Translations under genes and position numbers: made by a program
Notes under the pieces: model-generated
Databases searched by the model: none
What the model was told of the DNA's origin: nothing
What the model saw: only the letters and a program-made list of their open reading frames with translations
Shown here: positions 35,651 through 48,300 of the stretch, in pieces
Position numbering within the stretch: position 1 is the stretch's first letter
How the letters are laid out: each line of letters opens with the position of its first letter
Assembly: GCA_010094045.1 (NCBI GenBank)
Contig: ML986591.1
Location: 265,965-329,964, forward strand
From: Lojkania enalia
Taxonomy: Eukaryota > Ascomycota > Dothideomycetes > Pleosporales
Direction of reading: 5' to 3'
Length of the DNA: 64,000 bases

Positions 35651-38600
35651 TTGCGAAACGGCGTCAGCATGCGAGTTGCAGAGATACAGATATCGCCGCA
35701 AGGGGCGTGTTGTGGAGTTCGCAAAAAGCATTGACACAGTATGGGAACATCAAGGTTATTTTAAGCTTCTGCGAGCAGGTTGAATAATGAGTAAATGAGA
35801 TGTTTTGGTTCAGTGACAGCCGCAGGATTGATCTGGGATAACAGAACTATAAGGAAGAGCGCTTTTTGTCAGGGTTTCAATTTCGACTACTTAATCCTAC
35901 CTACCTTTGGCTTACTAGTGATTATTAACTGAAGACGTACGCGTTGAACGGAGTATAAAGTAATGAAATTATATTTCTAACTTCTCAGAATACGTGCCTA
36001 GAATACATTTGGAAAGGGGGGTGGGGGACTAGAGGGATGAAGAGCCCGGACATTTAACAGAAGGGTTCTGTATGTGGGGCTTAACTTGAAAGAAAGGAAA
36101 TCTAGATAAGAGAAGGTTGTGTGTGCCTGACGGGCAGACCGATGGCCAAGGCAATGCGATGTCGCAAGTTCGGAAGCCCCGAGTCCCGCGCATACGACAG
36201 GAGCGCGATTCTAGAGGTCCGGGGTTAAGGATAAGCCATAATTGGGCATGCGAGCGGGAGAGAGCATCCGATGGTGAAACAACCCACGAGGCGGCCGAAG
36301 GCAGTAGTCCTGTGGAACACGCTGCCATTCAAACCGTTGCTGCACCTCATGCCCAAGTATGAATACGGGCCGTTCGCGGGTAATTAAATCCGACCATGCG
36401 GAAAACACTGCGAATGAGAAATGCTGAATAGCGGAATATCCGGAGTAGCCAATTTACTGAGCTGTTGAAAACTTCGAAAAAGCGGCCTTGCCGAAACCTA
36501 GCCCTCATCTATGGCGAACATAAAGCATTGGCCTACGGGCATGAATGATGCGTTCACTAGATTATCCTAACATTTGGATTCGTATGCCTATTTTTGCGCT
36601 CATGTTTCGGAAAGTATTATAATAAAGTCTAGATGGTGATTGGATTGCATAGGCTAACGAATCCTTCGACAATAGAAGAACTCCGGATCAGAACTCGTCT
36701 GGAGATGCCAAGGTTGAAAAACCCGGCCGATCTGTGTACCCAACAGGCTGTTAGGCTACAAAAGTGGCACAGTATGAACACTGTTACTCGTACAACATCG
36801 TTAGTCCGATCTCAAGATTGCGGCGTTCAGAATGAGTCCGAGCACATCCGTTCGGGGGCTTAGAAACCGCGACTGGCCGCCAAAGATGCACATCAGTCAT
36901 TCAAATATTCTGTTCAGATAAGCCTACAAGGCTGAGAAGTCGATGCTCCTGCTAGCGTGAGCGTATCAACGGTGGAGGCGGGATCCAGATGGTCGGTGAT
37001 ATTGCAGCGTCGGGGCCGAAACAGACGGGGAGAGAGAAGCTCTACGCGGAAAAACTGGTGGGTGAGATTAGAAGTCATACCTTTTCTACCGATGCGCCAA
37101 GAGTAAGACTATAGTAGACTAAGCTCAAACTGGATTTGACCAGGCGGCTGAACGCAACTTGAGTCCTGGTTTGGCCAGAGAAATTGAGAAGTAAAATAAT
37201 TAAGCTAGTACCTGCGTTATATGAGCTTACGTCTGCAATGCAACAGTCATGGGTGACTACACAGCCGAGCAGAAGTGATAAACCGATGCTGCAAGACTCC
37301 TAACTAATGTGGAAGACACTATACATAACCGGCCAATAAATTCACTAAATATTTTGAGAGTCATCGAATAATCAATCCCGCGAATGTCACCCGTCCTCCG
37401 CGACATATGGCATCTTCTACTAGATCACCACGTCAGAGAATGACGCGGAAAACACTAAATTGTGTCACAATCGCCCACAATCCTGGAGCTTTGGATAGCG
37501 TCACTGTTCTTTTCGTCGATGTGATCCTTCAGAATCTGCAAGCCAAGAATACTTGGTGTCTGAATGTGAACCGTGTGAAAGTGCGTGATTGTGACTCCGT
37601 GCTTTGAGATACAGGAGCCATCGCTTTGTCATTGCGCAATGACCTTTCGACGTGGGATTATGCCTATAGAGTTCTTCGTGTCATTTCAAGACAGAGACCA
37701 GTTTTTTGGATCTGGAGCGGCGGGGCAGAATGAAAACTGGGGCGAGATTATTCAGTGAGTTCAAGATATAAGATCGGTACCATCTCGCAGCTACCAGATC
37801 AAATTATCATATCTCTCCAAATCTGCCATCAAGACTGTAAAAGGTTTTTGAATCTGCAAATTCGTTCCTAATCATAGTTGCAATTCATTTCCCACAAAGT
37901 TAAGCGATGACGACATCGAATAACAATTCTAACGCTCGGCCAGAGCAGGCAAGCAATTCCACTCATCAGAATCAATTAGTAGGTCATATTGAGTCCCCAT
38001 GGGATAATTCGCTGAGAAAATTAATAGTCCTCTGGGCATACCTCTGCCACAAGAACGACCAATGGTACAGCTGGAAGTATTGGACACCCATTGGACCGAT
38101 GGCTGGCTGAATCACCGCATGACGAGCATTGGAACCCCATTAGCTACCATGAAAAGATGGATAGGGCTGAGAAAGGTTCAAAACACTCGTAAAAGCCAAA
38201 TAGGGGAAGGCCTGATCTGACCAGGACTTGGTTTGAAGCCCTGTGAACAACTGTACAATATCCTTTCATTGTATCTAAGCAAATTCCTATTGAGATCCTC
38301 GTTTTCATTTTAATATGAACATGAATTATATTCAGAATTGCTGAAAGCTCAGTGACAAGCAAAACTGCTTTGACATCGTCCCATCAGGCTTAGTCAACAT
38401 GTGGTGGGGGTTGGGATGAAACCGTGACTCCATCTACGCGAGGTCGGCTACTTCCTATTGAGGGGAAAGATCACCGGGCGTGGTAGATACTCTCGATGGG
38501 GTTTGAATAATAGAGCGAACGGAGACATGTACTCCGTAGATGTGGCCTTCGTGATGGTTGAAACAAGGCGGGGGTAGGGAGTCGTTCGATAACCGTTGGG

Positions 38601-40982
38601 GGAGGTGCGTAGCCGGGCGCACGGCCAGAAATATCACCTACCCATGATACCCCTAGGGTTCGGTTTCTTCATGATCACCCATCCTTCCCGTCTCTCATTC
38701 CTTCCGTTTAACTTCTTACCTCTCGTCAGAATCTTTCTGGAGATAAGATTCCGATGCTTAATTAATATTCGATTAAAGGAAGCCTTTCTAGCTGGAATGG
38801 CTTCACGCGCACCCATGCAGCCCGCCTGCGCCTCACCCTTGTCTCGCCAACAGTATATACCCTAGACCCTCAAGATAGAAGCACATGACAAACAGCAGAT
38901 ACGTAGGCTGAATGCTGTGTAATCTTCATCATTTCTCATTCTGATTTTCTACGCTGTGCTGTAGGCCAGAAGATGTTCTCGGCCCCTAACGTGGCGGCTG
39001 AGTCTGTGAGGCTGTTTCAGCCTTGTGGACTGCTAAAAGATATTTACATCTGCTGCCGGCCATGGGGCGGCCAATATTCATTCTCTTCACTCGCATCTTC
39101 AGATTTCCCGGCTTGCGATTCATCCAGTGAGGACGTTATGGCCGCCCCAGACTAAAATTGGATCCTCCCATTTACCGGATACGTTGGGGTTTAACATGGC
39201 AGCAATGCTTCACACCCAACCGCAACAACATGTTGACGTAGTTTGTGATCCCGTTAACAGCCTTCCCCGGGATTGCACCGCCTGTGCGCAAGTTGGCGGT
39301 GCTACTACTCGCTACGATGAACCAGAAACCGTAAGCATGCGCCGTTTTGTGCACAAAGCCTACATTCATCTTACGGCAGCGCAGGGGGTTACCGCAATCT
39401 ACAGCCATCATGAACACTTTCATAACGCTTCAAACGCCTAATGCAGGCACCTACTCCATGATCCAAGAAAGCGAGGGCGGAGCACCGCTTGGCGTCGTCC
39501 ACTGGAATCCGTCCGGTAGATCTAGGGGAACCAACAGCTTATATCTCTACTACCACACCGTCTATGATCTACTTGCTGCATGGATATTGGAAGCCGCGCA
39601 CGTTCAGTACGCGGATCTTATCCGGATGACGCGGACCAATAGGAAGTTCTTTGCACCCTTTGCATCGCTGTTCTCACACTGGTGCGCTAAATTGATTGAC
39701 GCGACCAACGATGATAGGAGACCCCGAATGACTAGCTTCGTCACCGTGAACGGGATAGTCCTCCTATGCTTCACTATTCCCTAAGTCCTAGGTTAGCCTC
39801 GGGCAAAGGGAATGATCCAGTAGGCCAGACTCTTGGACCTCAAAGAGAGAGGCCGAGCAGATAAGAATAGCGAGAGGGTTGATGCTACCAAAGTGGAGGA
39901 AGTTGAGCAAGACTACGGTCATTGCGCTGAGACATAGGCATTTGCATTATTATGCAACCTGTAAGACCGTTTTAACTTTGCTTTGTGGCAGTGTAATATG
40001 GCTGATGTTCAAATTAGATCGGACGAGGAATTGCTCAGAGCCTATGGCATTGTGATCAGATATGCGCCTCGGGAAATTCAAGGGTACGTCGAGCAGGTGG
40101 GGTGGGCTAGGTATTCACCGCTGTGCGTGAATTGCGAGAGGAGAAACCGACTGATAAAGTCGTCGAGAACTTTAGTGTACACACGCGGAAGCCTCCACTC
40201 AAGCCCAATCTGAGCTAAATTCACAGGAATCAGCCCTGGTAATTCAATTATAGCAATAGCGAAATTTTATGTTACTCGAGGCGCACTCGCCAATGGTAAA
40301 TGCCCTGATGCTTGATACACTGAGGTAGTACTGGCCGATGACTGCGGTAGTTGACAGCAGAGCACTTTTCTTATTACGCTCACTACCTTCTCACCCACAA
40401 ATTCGAAGCATTTTTTGCCCTAAATTAGTCCTAGTTGCTTGTAGTTCGAGCGGCGGCAGAATGATCGTTTTGATACCCTCCGTATCTTACTCTCCGATCT
40501 ACCCCATTTCCCCTTGTATACTCGTAACCCTGGCGCCCAGCCGAGGAACTAGGGAAAAATATTTCTCTTGGGCGAGGGAACCGACATGATGTGCTATATT
40601 TACAACTTGATCTCTACATACCAACCTGCCCTAAGAGGCCTAGGCAAGTGTGGGGAGCGACCCGACCACCCGCAGATGGCTATCCCGGGGTTCATGACGA
40701 CGTCGAAAGGGAAGTTAGTTTCTGACATACCGTTCAATGCACCTATTTACAGCAAAATCACCTAGGTACACACTCTAGATGTGCCGAGTTCTTATCTCCA
40801 TATCCTCGTACGAAGGCCTGCTGATGAATCTTCACAATGCGGGCAATCGGTGCGGGCGCGAGTAGCCACTTATCCAATCTACCGGAAGCTCCCCATCCTT
40901 GACCGCATTGTAGATTCAAGTTTTGTCAAGGCAAACGCTATAGATCTCGCATATTCTTAGCCAGGCCCAGGAGACGGGAACA
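35651..40982. other. 5.3 kb gene-poor stretch
   Basis: No gene with recognisable homology. GC-rich block at 36117-36420 with open frames on both strands. Small ATG frames at 37407-37607 (66 aa) and 37907-38110 (67 aa). A longer frame at 39347-39784 (145 aa, or 125 aa from 39410) without known domains. The inverted repeat TGGGGCGGCC / GGCCGCCCCA is near 39063 and 39139. I cannot support any of these as genes from sequence alone. Confidence 0.45.
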
Positions 40983-41227
40983 ATGTCTGCACGGCTTCGC
41001 CCGGAATTCGATACGGCTTCTGTCTTTGAGGTCAGCTCCTATGGTCGCCACGCCCAACGGCTGAACGGTTAATTGCCGATCTCGAATCCCCAGACTACAG
41101 TCAACGAGGTCAGAGGCCAGGGTCCACGATGCCTGGGTTATATCCGGGGGCTCCGGCTAGGTACAGTCCGCCGCCCCGTAGAGAAGATAGCCAGTATCCT
41201 AGTTCTAAAGGCGTCGGACGTTTATAG
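40983..41227 (+). pseudogene. coding-like Pro/Arg-rich fragment with a frame change
   Basis: One frame reads MSARLRPEFDTASVFEVSSYG, then stops. The overlapping next frame continues PTAERLIADLESPDYSQRG to YSPPPRREDSQYPSSKGVGRL and a stop. The composition looks like a fungal cytosolic tail, but I cannot name the parent gene. Confidence 0.3.
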
Positions 41228-41365
41228 CAGGCCATTAGAGGCCTGACTCTCTCATGGTTACCATTATAAAGAACAAAGTCCATGATCTGAGCATGTCTTG
41301 AGATTCACTTCTTCAGTCTATCCTACATATACTGCGGAACTTGAAGCCGCTTTGCAATATTCAAA

Positions 41366-42597
41366 ATGTCCGGTCCCGAACACTTGGAACGGCTAGAGGC
41401 CCAAAATCTCGAATTAGGAGCAACAGACGCCGTCCAACATCATGTTACTCGCAAAATTGTTCAACCGGGACCGGCCTCGGAGAGGGAGCTTGAGTTTGAG
41501 CATCCCCGGCCAAGATGGTTAAGAGAGATGATGGCAGAGGCCACTGGCGTTTTCTTCTATAGTATTTTGTCTTAAAAGTTTATAAACGGCATTCATGATT
41601 AACGATGTGAAACTCTAGTGTACCCTGGGATCGCGTCAACAGCAGCCTTCTTTCCGAACAACACTGAGCCCGCATTTGGATCCCTCTTCCAGATAGCCTG
41701 GGTAAGATTGCCTATTCCTGCCCCATATCTAGAGCCGGCCTACTAAGATTTTTTATGCATACGCTACCGGCATCGCCTTTGCCATCATGACCTGTGCGCC
41801 GACATCTGGTGGGCATTTCAACCCGGCAATTGCGCTCTGCTTCGCGTTCTGGGAAGGTTTTCAGTGGAGAAAAGTGCTATATTACATCTTCGCCCAAGTC
41901 TTCGGGGCTGGCCGGTCTGATACTTATAGGCTAGTATCACGAATAGATAGCAGCTTTTACCACCCGTTCGATCGCCGAGGAAAGAAGAACAGTCTATAAT
42001 GGCGGACTGGCAAATATCCTATTCACATTTCCTAGGGAGGACTAGAACAATCTCGGGTACTTATTCTTGATTGAGTTCTTTGTCGATAGTTTTACCGTAA
42101 GTAGTACTGGAGGATGAAACCTCTTCGTATACCTACTAACCTGAGGTTTTATTAGGGCGTTGTGATTTGGGCTTCACATGATCCGGCGAATCCTTTCATA
42201 TCGCCGGCTTCGGGACCTTTTGTGATAGGTCTGGCCTACGGAAAGTACGTGTATCCGCTTATCATGCTGTATTTTCATACTTAGAATAGTTAGTATGGTG
42301 TGGGGCTTCGCCGATATATCCATCTCGACCAACCCCGCTCGTGATCCTGGAACACGCATCGTAGCCACCATATGGTTTGGCGGCGAAGCCTTCTCGTACG
42401 AGGACTACTCGTGGATAGCGATACTCGTCAACGTCCCTGCGACTTTCTTCGCGACGGCATACTACGAGATGCTGATGCGCGATAGCCTAAAGAAGATTGG
42501 GCATGGGAATGCAGTGCATGCGGATGGCGAAGAAGGGTTGATGAAACACCTCAGTAAAAAGGGATGGGTCATGGAGAATGGAGCGTCGAATGTGTGA
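41366..42597 (+). pseudogene. aquaporin (major intrinsic protein) pseudogene
   Basis: The remains encode a fungal aquaporin. There is a cytosolic leader, then AEATGVFFYMYPGIASTAAFF, TSGGHFNPAIAL (first NPA box), FQWRKVLYYIFAQVFGA, NNLGYLFLIEFFVDSF, VIWASHDPANPFISP, VWGFADISISTNPARDPGTRI (second NPA box) and SWIAILVNVPATFFATAYYE. After FGA the frame shifts by a small deletion. The following homologous stretch contains TAG at three places where Gln is expected (before YHE, after YHE and before NNLGYLF). The acceptor of the second intron also looks lost. Introns: about 41568-41619, about 41702-41746, 42100-42156, and 42246 to about 42285. The last 100 residues are still open. Confidence 0.8.
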
Positions 42598-43604
42598 CTC
42601 GGCAAAGCAATCTAGACGTATGAGGAGATGGGCGAGCGAGACGAGATGAATAGTTGGTTGAGATATTTTTGGCGCGACGGAATCGGGTTTGGGCTGAGGG
42701 GGAAACGGACAGCGAAAACGCTATCATTGAAAATGGTCTGCACGTTGCAGCGTGATGGAAGGATCAGAATCACAAGTATAGCACTTGGTATTAAGGCTAC
42801 GTGGTTGTAGCTGAGTTTACTCATCCTTCGCATTCCCACGCTCGGCATCCTCGCTTGAATGGGTGACTTGCACGGATCGGGTTGTCTGATCGACGTCCCA
42901 TAACTCGCTCTGAGCCATCGCGAGCGCTATAGCTGGCTTCTAAACTTTAATTCCGCTCGCGCGCACGCCGTGTATCATAGCGTGGGAGAGTTGGCAGGAT
43001 CAATTGAGCCCAACCTGCTCGGCAGGTGTACAGCCTCGCACGTGACGAAACCGGCCTGCTCTCGCCGGATGCACCCGCCATGTGTACCTGCGTACCCGCG
43101 TGCCTGCACATTATATACAATGAATTGCTTTTGGAGACCGCGAGCCTCGCCGCACACAACCGTTGCATCCAATTGTATCCTCGATTCGCGTGCCCGTACC
43201 GTCTGCAAGCAAGAGTGGGCGGTCGCGGGCTCTAACCGCATGCGCGCTAGCTTGGGCACCGCATCCTGTAGGCGCACGGCACGGTGACGTAACGCCAGAT
43301 GGCTTCAGACACTCCCGAGGTCGTGAACACAGTATCGCGAAGTTGCGGTCAGCATCCTCTTGCACCCAACATGCCTGCATTGTGGATTCGGACACGTCCA
43401 GTTTCCTGCCGGCAGCGTCTCCTTGGGGCGCCTGAGTCGGCCCTCTTAACTTGAATGCTGTCTTCCCCAGTCCGCTCTTGCTCCTTCCTTCCGTCTTCCT
43501 CATACTTCTCCTCCCATCCCAACTTTTTTTTCCTCGACGCCCGTTCGACTGCTAGTGAAGCCTAGAGTGGGCGTGTGAGCGGAGGCTCGCAATTGCTGTT
43601 CAAG
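42598..43604. other. intergenic; CpG-rich block 42950-43450
   Basis: Unusually GC- and CpG-rich compared with neighbours. Long overlapping frames on both strands look like a composition effect, with no family similarity. Lies just upstream of the gene at 43605. Confidence 0.45.
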
Positions 43605-44821
43605 ATGAATTACGCTAATATGATTGAGGAGAAAAACCTCAAGGTATGGTGATTGGCTGTTCTCTAGCTCTGTATGTATGTGTTGCTGACTGGTCACACT
43701 GCAGAAAACATTCATAATAGCTACGCTATGCTCGACGCTCATTGGAACCTTCACGTCGTCCATGGGCCTCTGGGACCGTGTCAATGAGAAGCGGAAGCAG
43801 AATAAAAAGGACAGTAAACAGGATGACGAGATTAAGAAGCTCCGGGAAGCCGTCGAGAAGTCAGAGAAACGGGCCAACGAGCGCGAGGAGCAGCTTCGAC
43901 GGAGGGACGAGGTTGGCGAGTCGTTTGAGAGGAGCGGTGCTATGATCCAGAGGCAGTATGATGAGGGATATGGACGGCTTGGGCGACGGTTTGCTATGGG
44001 AGATGGTAAGCATTCTACACGCTTTCCAGAGGGACACTGAGGACAAGTGCTAACAATATCCAGCTATAACAGAAAACCAGCTTCAAGCCCAGGTCATCAC
44101 CCTTCAACAAACTGTCATCAGTGTCCTCCAGGACGCCCTCTACAACGGCCGAACCCTCACCCGCGCCGACATGGCCAAACTAGTCGCCGCATCCAACTCC
44201 GCCCGCGAAGGGTCCCTCGATGCCCTCCGCCAACAACAGTACCGCCTCGGCGGCCTTGAAGGCCCGTCCCTGCGTGCCTTGCCTCCAAACCGCGCATCCT
44301 CTATAATCAGCGACGCATCTTCATTCGACACACTATACTGCCGCTACGCCCTTGACCTCCAACATATCCCCAACAAGCCCCTCTCTGCTATATTCGCGCT
44401 GGGCGGTGACTGCAGGTGTCCATGCTGTAGCCTGCGCCTCGACGTCACAGCAGACGACTTCTGGCAAATTGGCAAACGCACGCCGCTCCTCGTCAACTCC
44501 AACGGCTACGAGAAAGCGGTCCTCGAGACGCGTGAGTTTCACCTCGGTCAACGATTCGTCATCAAGTGTCATACGAGCAGCGGAGAGTTCGCGTGCGTCT
44601 TGTGCAATCAGAATCGCGAAGTCGATGCTATTTGCCGCACGGTCGAAGCACTGGTCAAACATGTAGGCAAGTTCCACGGCGCTGAGGAATTGGAGCGGGA
44701 TTTCGATCTGCCTGAGGCTAGGATCCCGGCTGGCCCGCCGCTAAAAATGTTGCCGCCGCCCAGGGTGCCAAGTCCACCGCAGGTTAGAGAAGTTAAGGAA
44801 GTCCGACAGTATGTCAGATGA
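43605..44821 (+). CDS. conserved fungal protein: hydrophobic N-terminus, coiled coil, Cys/His zinc-type C-terminus (3 exons, 365 aa)
   Basis: Exons: 43605-43643, 43705-44005, 44064-44821; total 1098 nt. Residues 14-35 (KTFIIATLCSTLIGTFTSSMG) form a membrane-anchor-like segment. A highly charged coiled coil follows (residues 36-90, NEKRKQNKKDSKQDDEIKKL onward), then a helical Gln-rich part. The C-terminal third has GGDCRCPCCSLRLDVTADDFW, GQRFVIKCHTSSGEFACVLC, and CRTVEALVKHVGKFHG. The C-x2-C followed by H-x4-H looks like a zinc finger. I know no biochemical function for this family. The multi-exon structure in frame and the conserved-looking Cys/His layout make it a real gene. Confidence 0.75.
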
Positions 44822-45303
44822 TTATATTCATTGTGCATGTTTGTAAAGATATATTTTGGATATTTGGTTTGGAGTTTTTGCCGCGTATGGTTTTAGTTTG
44901 CATCACACGCTTAGCGGTCGGCGTTTGAAGGGAAATGTATATATTAGGTTGGTTGGCATGTCATGAGTCTCCTAGCATGCATTGTAAACAGTAAAAAGTA
45001 TGATGAATGTAACGCCTCTCATATCTTTTATTTTCCATAGCTAATCTTCCTATATCGTAGAGTTTGTATTGGGGGTTGTCCTTATTAGTTCATTAAAAGT
45101 GACTTAAAAGGTGACGTAGATAAGCGGTACTATTAGCAGCGAAAGATGAGCCTAGATTGAAAATATGCGCTTCCCATTCAAGCCGCTAGATGGATAGTGG
45201 AGCCGCATTTCCACATATCGGTCAGAGTAAAGCACCAAGCCTCATGTCAATGATTGGCATTTCTACATCAACCCAGGGAGAACTTAATCCCATCCCTTCA
45301 CGC
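44822..45303. other. intergenic between convergent genes
   Basis: 3' regions of the 43605 gene and of 5-oxoprolinase. Nothing else seen. Confidence 0.5.
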
Positions 45304-48300
45304 CTACGCGCTTGCCTCAGCCGTCTCCTGCCTGGCCGCTACACTTCCCTTCCTCCACGCCATGTGCGGATCTCCTTTCCTCTGCACTTTACTCTCCTGG
45401 CCCTCTTTCCCCCACCCGCCGCCACCAGGCGTATACACAATAATCCGTTCACCGGGCCTCATGCTTGCCGTGTTCTTAGCACCCAGGTTAATATATCGAT
45501 ACTCTACTTTCTCATCAACCTTCTGTTTAACCCCCCCATCCTTCCTTTCCAGCGCCTCAACAGCCCCACTCGTAGTCGCGTCCTCACCACCGCTTGTCAC
45601 TTTACTATCGGAGTTCTGGTCGATGGCCCGCCTATCGATTTTCCGGACCCAGATATTAAGGCCGCAGGCGGCGTCACCACCGCCGTTCATGCCGTAGGGG
45701 TGGTAGACGCGGCGCTCGCTGAGGATGCTGACCTGGACAGGGATCCGAAACTCGATGTCGCGGATGACGCCCTCGCCGCCGGGATGCATGCCGCAGCCCG
45801 CGGAGCCCTTGCGGAGCCCGAATTCGCGTAGGAGGACCGGATACCGGCGCTCGAAGACCTCGGAGTCAGTGATGCGGGTGTTGGTCATGTGCGTGTGGAC
45901 GCCCGAGGTTCCGTTCCAGGTCGGACCAGCGCCGGAGCCGCCAGCGATGGTCTCATAGTAGCCGAAGCCTTTTGTGTCTTTGCGTTTGTTGCCCTCGCCT
46001 AAGGAGGTCCCGCCGAAACCGAAGGTTAGGTTGTTGGTGTCTCCTTGGGAGGCAGCGCAAGCGCGGAAGGCTTTGAGCACGACGTCGGTCACGCGTTGGG
46101 AGGTAAGGACGTTGCCGCCGACGACGGCGGCGTTATCAGATGGCGAAAGAAACGATTTTTTTGGGATGAGGACGTGGATGGGGGTTAGGCAGCCTTGGTT
46201 TAATGGGATGTCTTCGGATATCAGACAGCGGAGGCAGTAGATGATGGCCGAGTAGGTGACAGCTTCAGGCGCGTTGATGTTTCCATAAACTTCTGGGCCG
46301 GTGCCGCTAAAGTCGAATATAGCTTCACCCTTTCCCGGATCGATGCTCACTTTGAGTTTTATAGGTGATCCATCGTCCATGTAGTCGATGGCCGAGAGGT
46401 CCTGCCCCTCGAACCGCTTGTAGACTTCTTTTAGTAGATTGCGTACCGAGGTTTCGGCATTCTGCTGGATATTTGTCATATAGAACTTCACGACCTCTTC
46501 ACCGTAGTCGGACATGAGCGTGTTGATTAGATTAATGCCTTTCTGGTTCGCGGCGATTTGCGCTTTTAGATCGTTCAGATTGTCACTTAGGCAGCGAGTT
46601 CCACTACATCCTGGATATTGGCCAGGCTCGTCAAGGAGCAGCTCTGTGATTCTCTTTTCGTCGAAATGGCCTTCGGATACGAGTTTCTCGGATTTGATGG
46701 CTGCACCTTCTTGGAAGAGTTCTCTTGAATGAGGCGGCATGGAGCCGGGGAGGATGCCACCGATGTCGGCGTGGTGTGCACGAGAGGCTACGTAGAAGAT
46801 TATCTTGTCTCCGGAGAAGGCGGGTGTGATGACCGTAATATCGGGAAGATGGGTGCCGCCAAACATTGGGTGGTTGGAGACAAGGACGTCGCCTTTTTTC
46901 AGTTTGCCTTTCCAGATTGAGGCTTGTTTGCGGACGCAGGTAGACATGGAGCCTAGATGGACAGGTAGATGGGGAGCTAGATATAGTTAGCTAAGAAGGG
47001 CATAGGATCTGAACTGGGCGGAAGTACCATTCGCGACTAAGCCTCCCTCGGAGTCGAAGAGTGCACAAGAGTAATCGAGACGCTCTTTGACATTGGTGCT
47101 GACGCTGGTCTTTTGGAGCGCACGGCCCATTTGCTCAGCGATAGCCATAAAGCGATGAGCGAAGATGCTTAGTAGGATAGGATCCATCTCCTTCGTGTCA
47201 GTTTTCTTATCTTGACCATCATTCTCTCCAATGTTGATGACAATGTGAGTATTAATGAGAAGAGCCGATGCACCTGGAGTGACAACAATTGTCTGCGTCC
47301 CGTCTGCGATGATTGCTGGTCCCTGGACGCGATCGCCAATCGCCAAGTCCTCGAGCTTGTAGATAGCAGTCTCCTGTCGACCGCCTTCAAAGTAGACCTG
47401 ACGCTTGGCATACTGCTTTTCATCCCTACCGAGGCTTTTAGGTTTGATCTCCTTGAGTTGTTGGTCTACAGTCTTCTCCAGACCCTTGAAAGTCTTACCA
47501 ATACCACGGGCCCTAACGTCGTCTACAATGATATCTCGATCCGGAAGTGTGAAACCAAACTCCTGTTCATGCTGCCTAATGAATGCTTTGCCAAACGCCC
47601 ACTGATCACCATCGTACTCTTTCTCGGCTTCTTCCTTTGTTGGCTTGACGACCATTAATGCGGATTCGGTCCCCCGATACCGAAGATTCAGGTACTCTTC
47701 GAAGTGAATCTGATCTTCCTCAAACCCTTGATCCTTCAAAGTTGCTGTCGATTTGGCTTTGAGATCCTTCATCTTGTTTTGTAAGTACTCTCGTACATCC
47801 TTCTTATCTGACCATACTTTCGATTCAGGCTCTTGGCGCTCATCGACAACATCCGCAAGTGCCATGCCGTACGCTGACAGTACTGAGGAATAGCGGTGTA
47901 CTAAGATCTGCGAGATCCCTAGTGCTTCCGCAATAGCAACTGCATGCTGACCTCCAGCACCACCAAAGGTAGCAAGTCGGTGTTTCGACGTGTCATGGCC
48001 TCGAGCTTCTGTCAGACTTCTGATTGGGCGGGTCATTGTCTCGTTTGCAATCTTGATGAAGCCCTGTGCAATCTCATCTAGAGACATCTCTTTATTCTTG
48101 TTTCCGCCTGAAATCTCCTTATTGATTTGCTCTGCTAGCTCTTTGAATAACTGCTCCGTTGCCTCTGGATCAAGGCCCTCGTCTTCATTTTTGCCGAAGA
48201 TCTTGGGGAAGAAATCGGGAAGAAGCCTTCCCAGTAGCAAGTTCGCATCGGTGATAGTCAGCGGACCGCCCTTACGATAACACGCTGGACCAGGGTGTGC

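Noticed and set aside
41930..42060. An intron that would remove the stops in the aquaporin
   Set aside because: Such an intron would also remove residues that match the family (ILFTFP, NLGYLF), so a pseudogene is the simpler reading.
47212..47658. 148-codon plus-strand frame
   Set aside because: Antisense shadow of the 5-oxoprolinase coding sequence.
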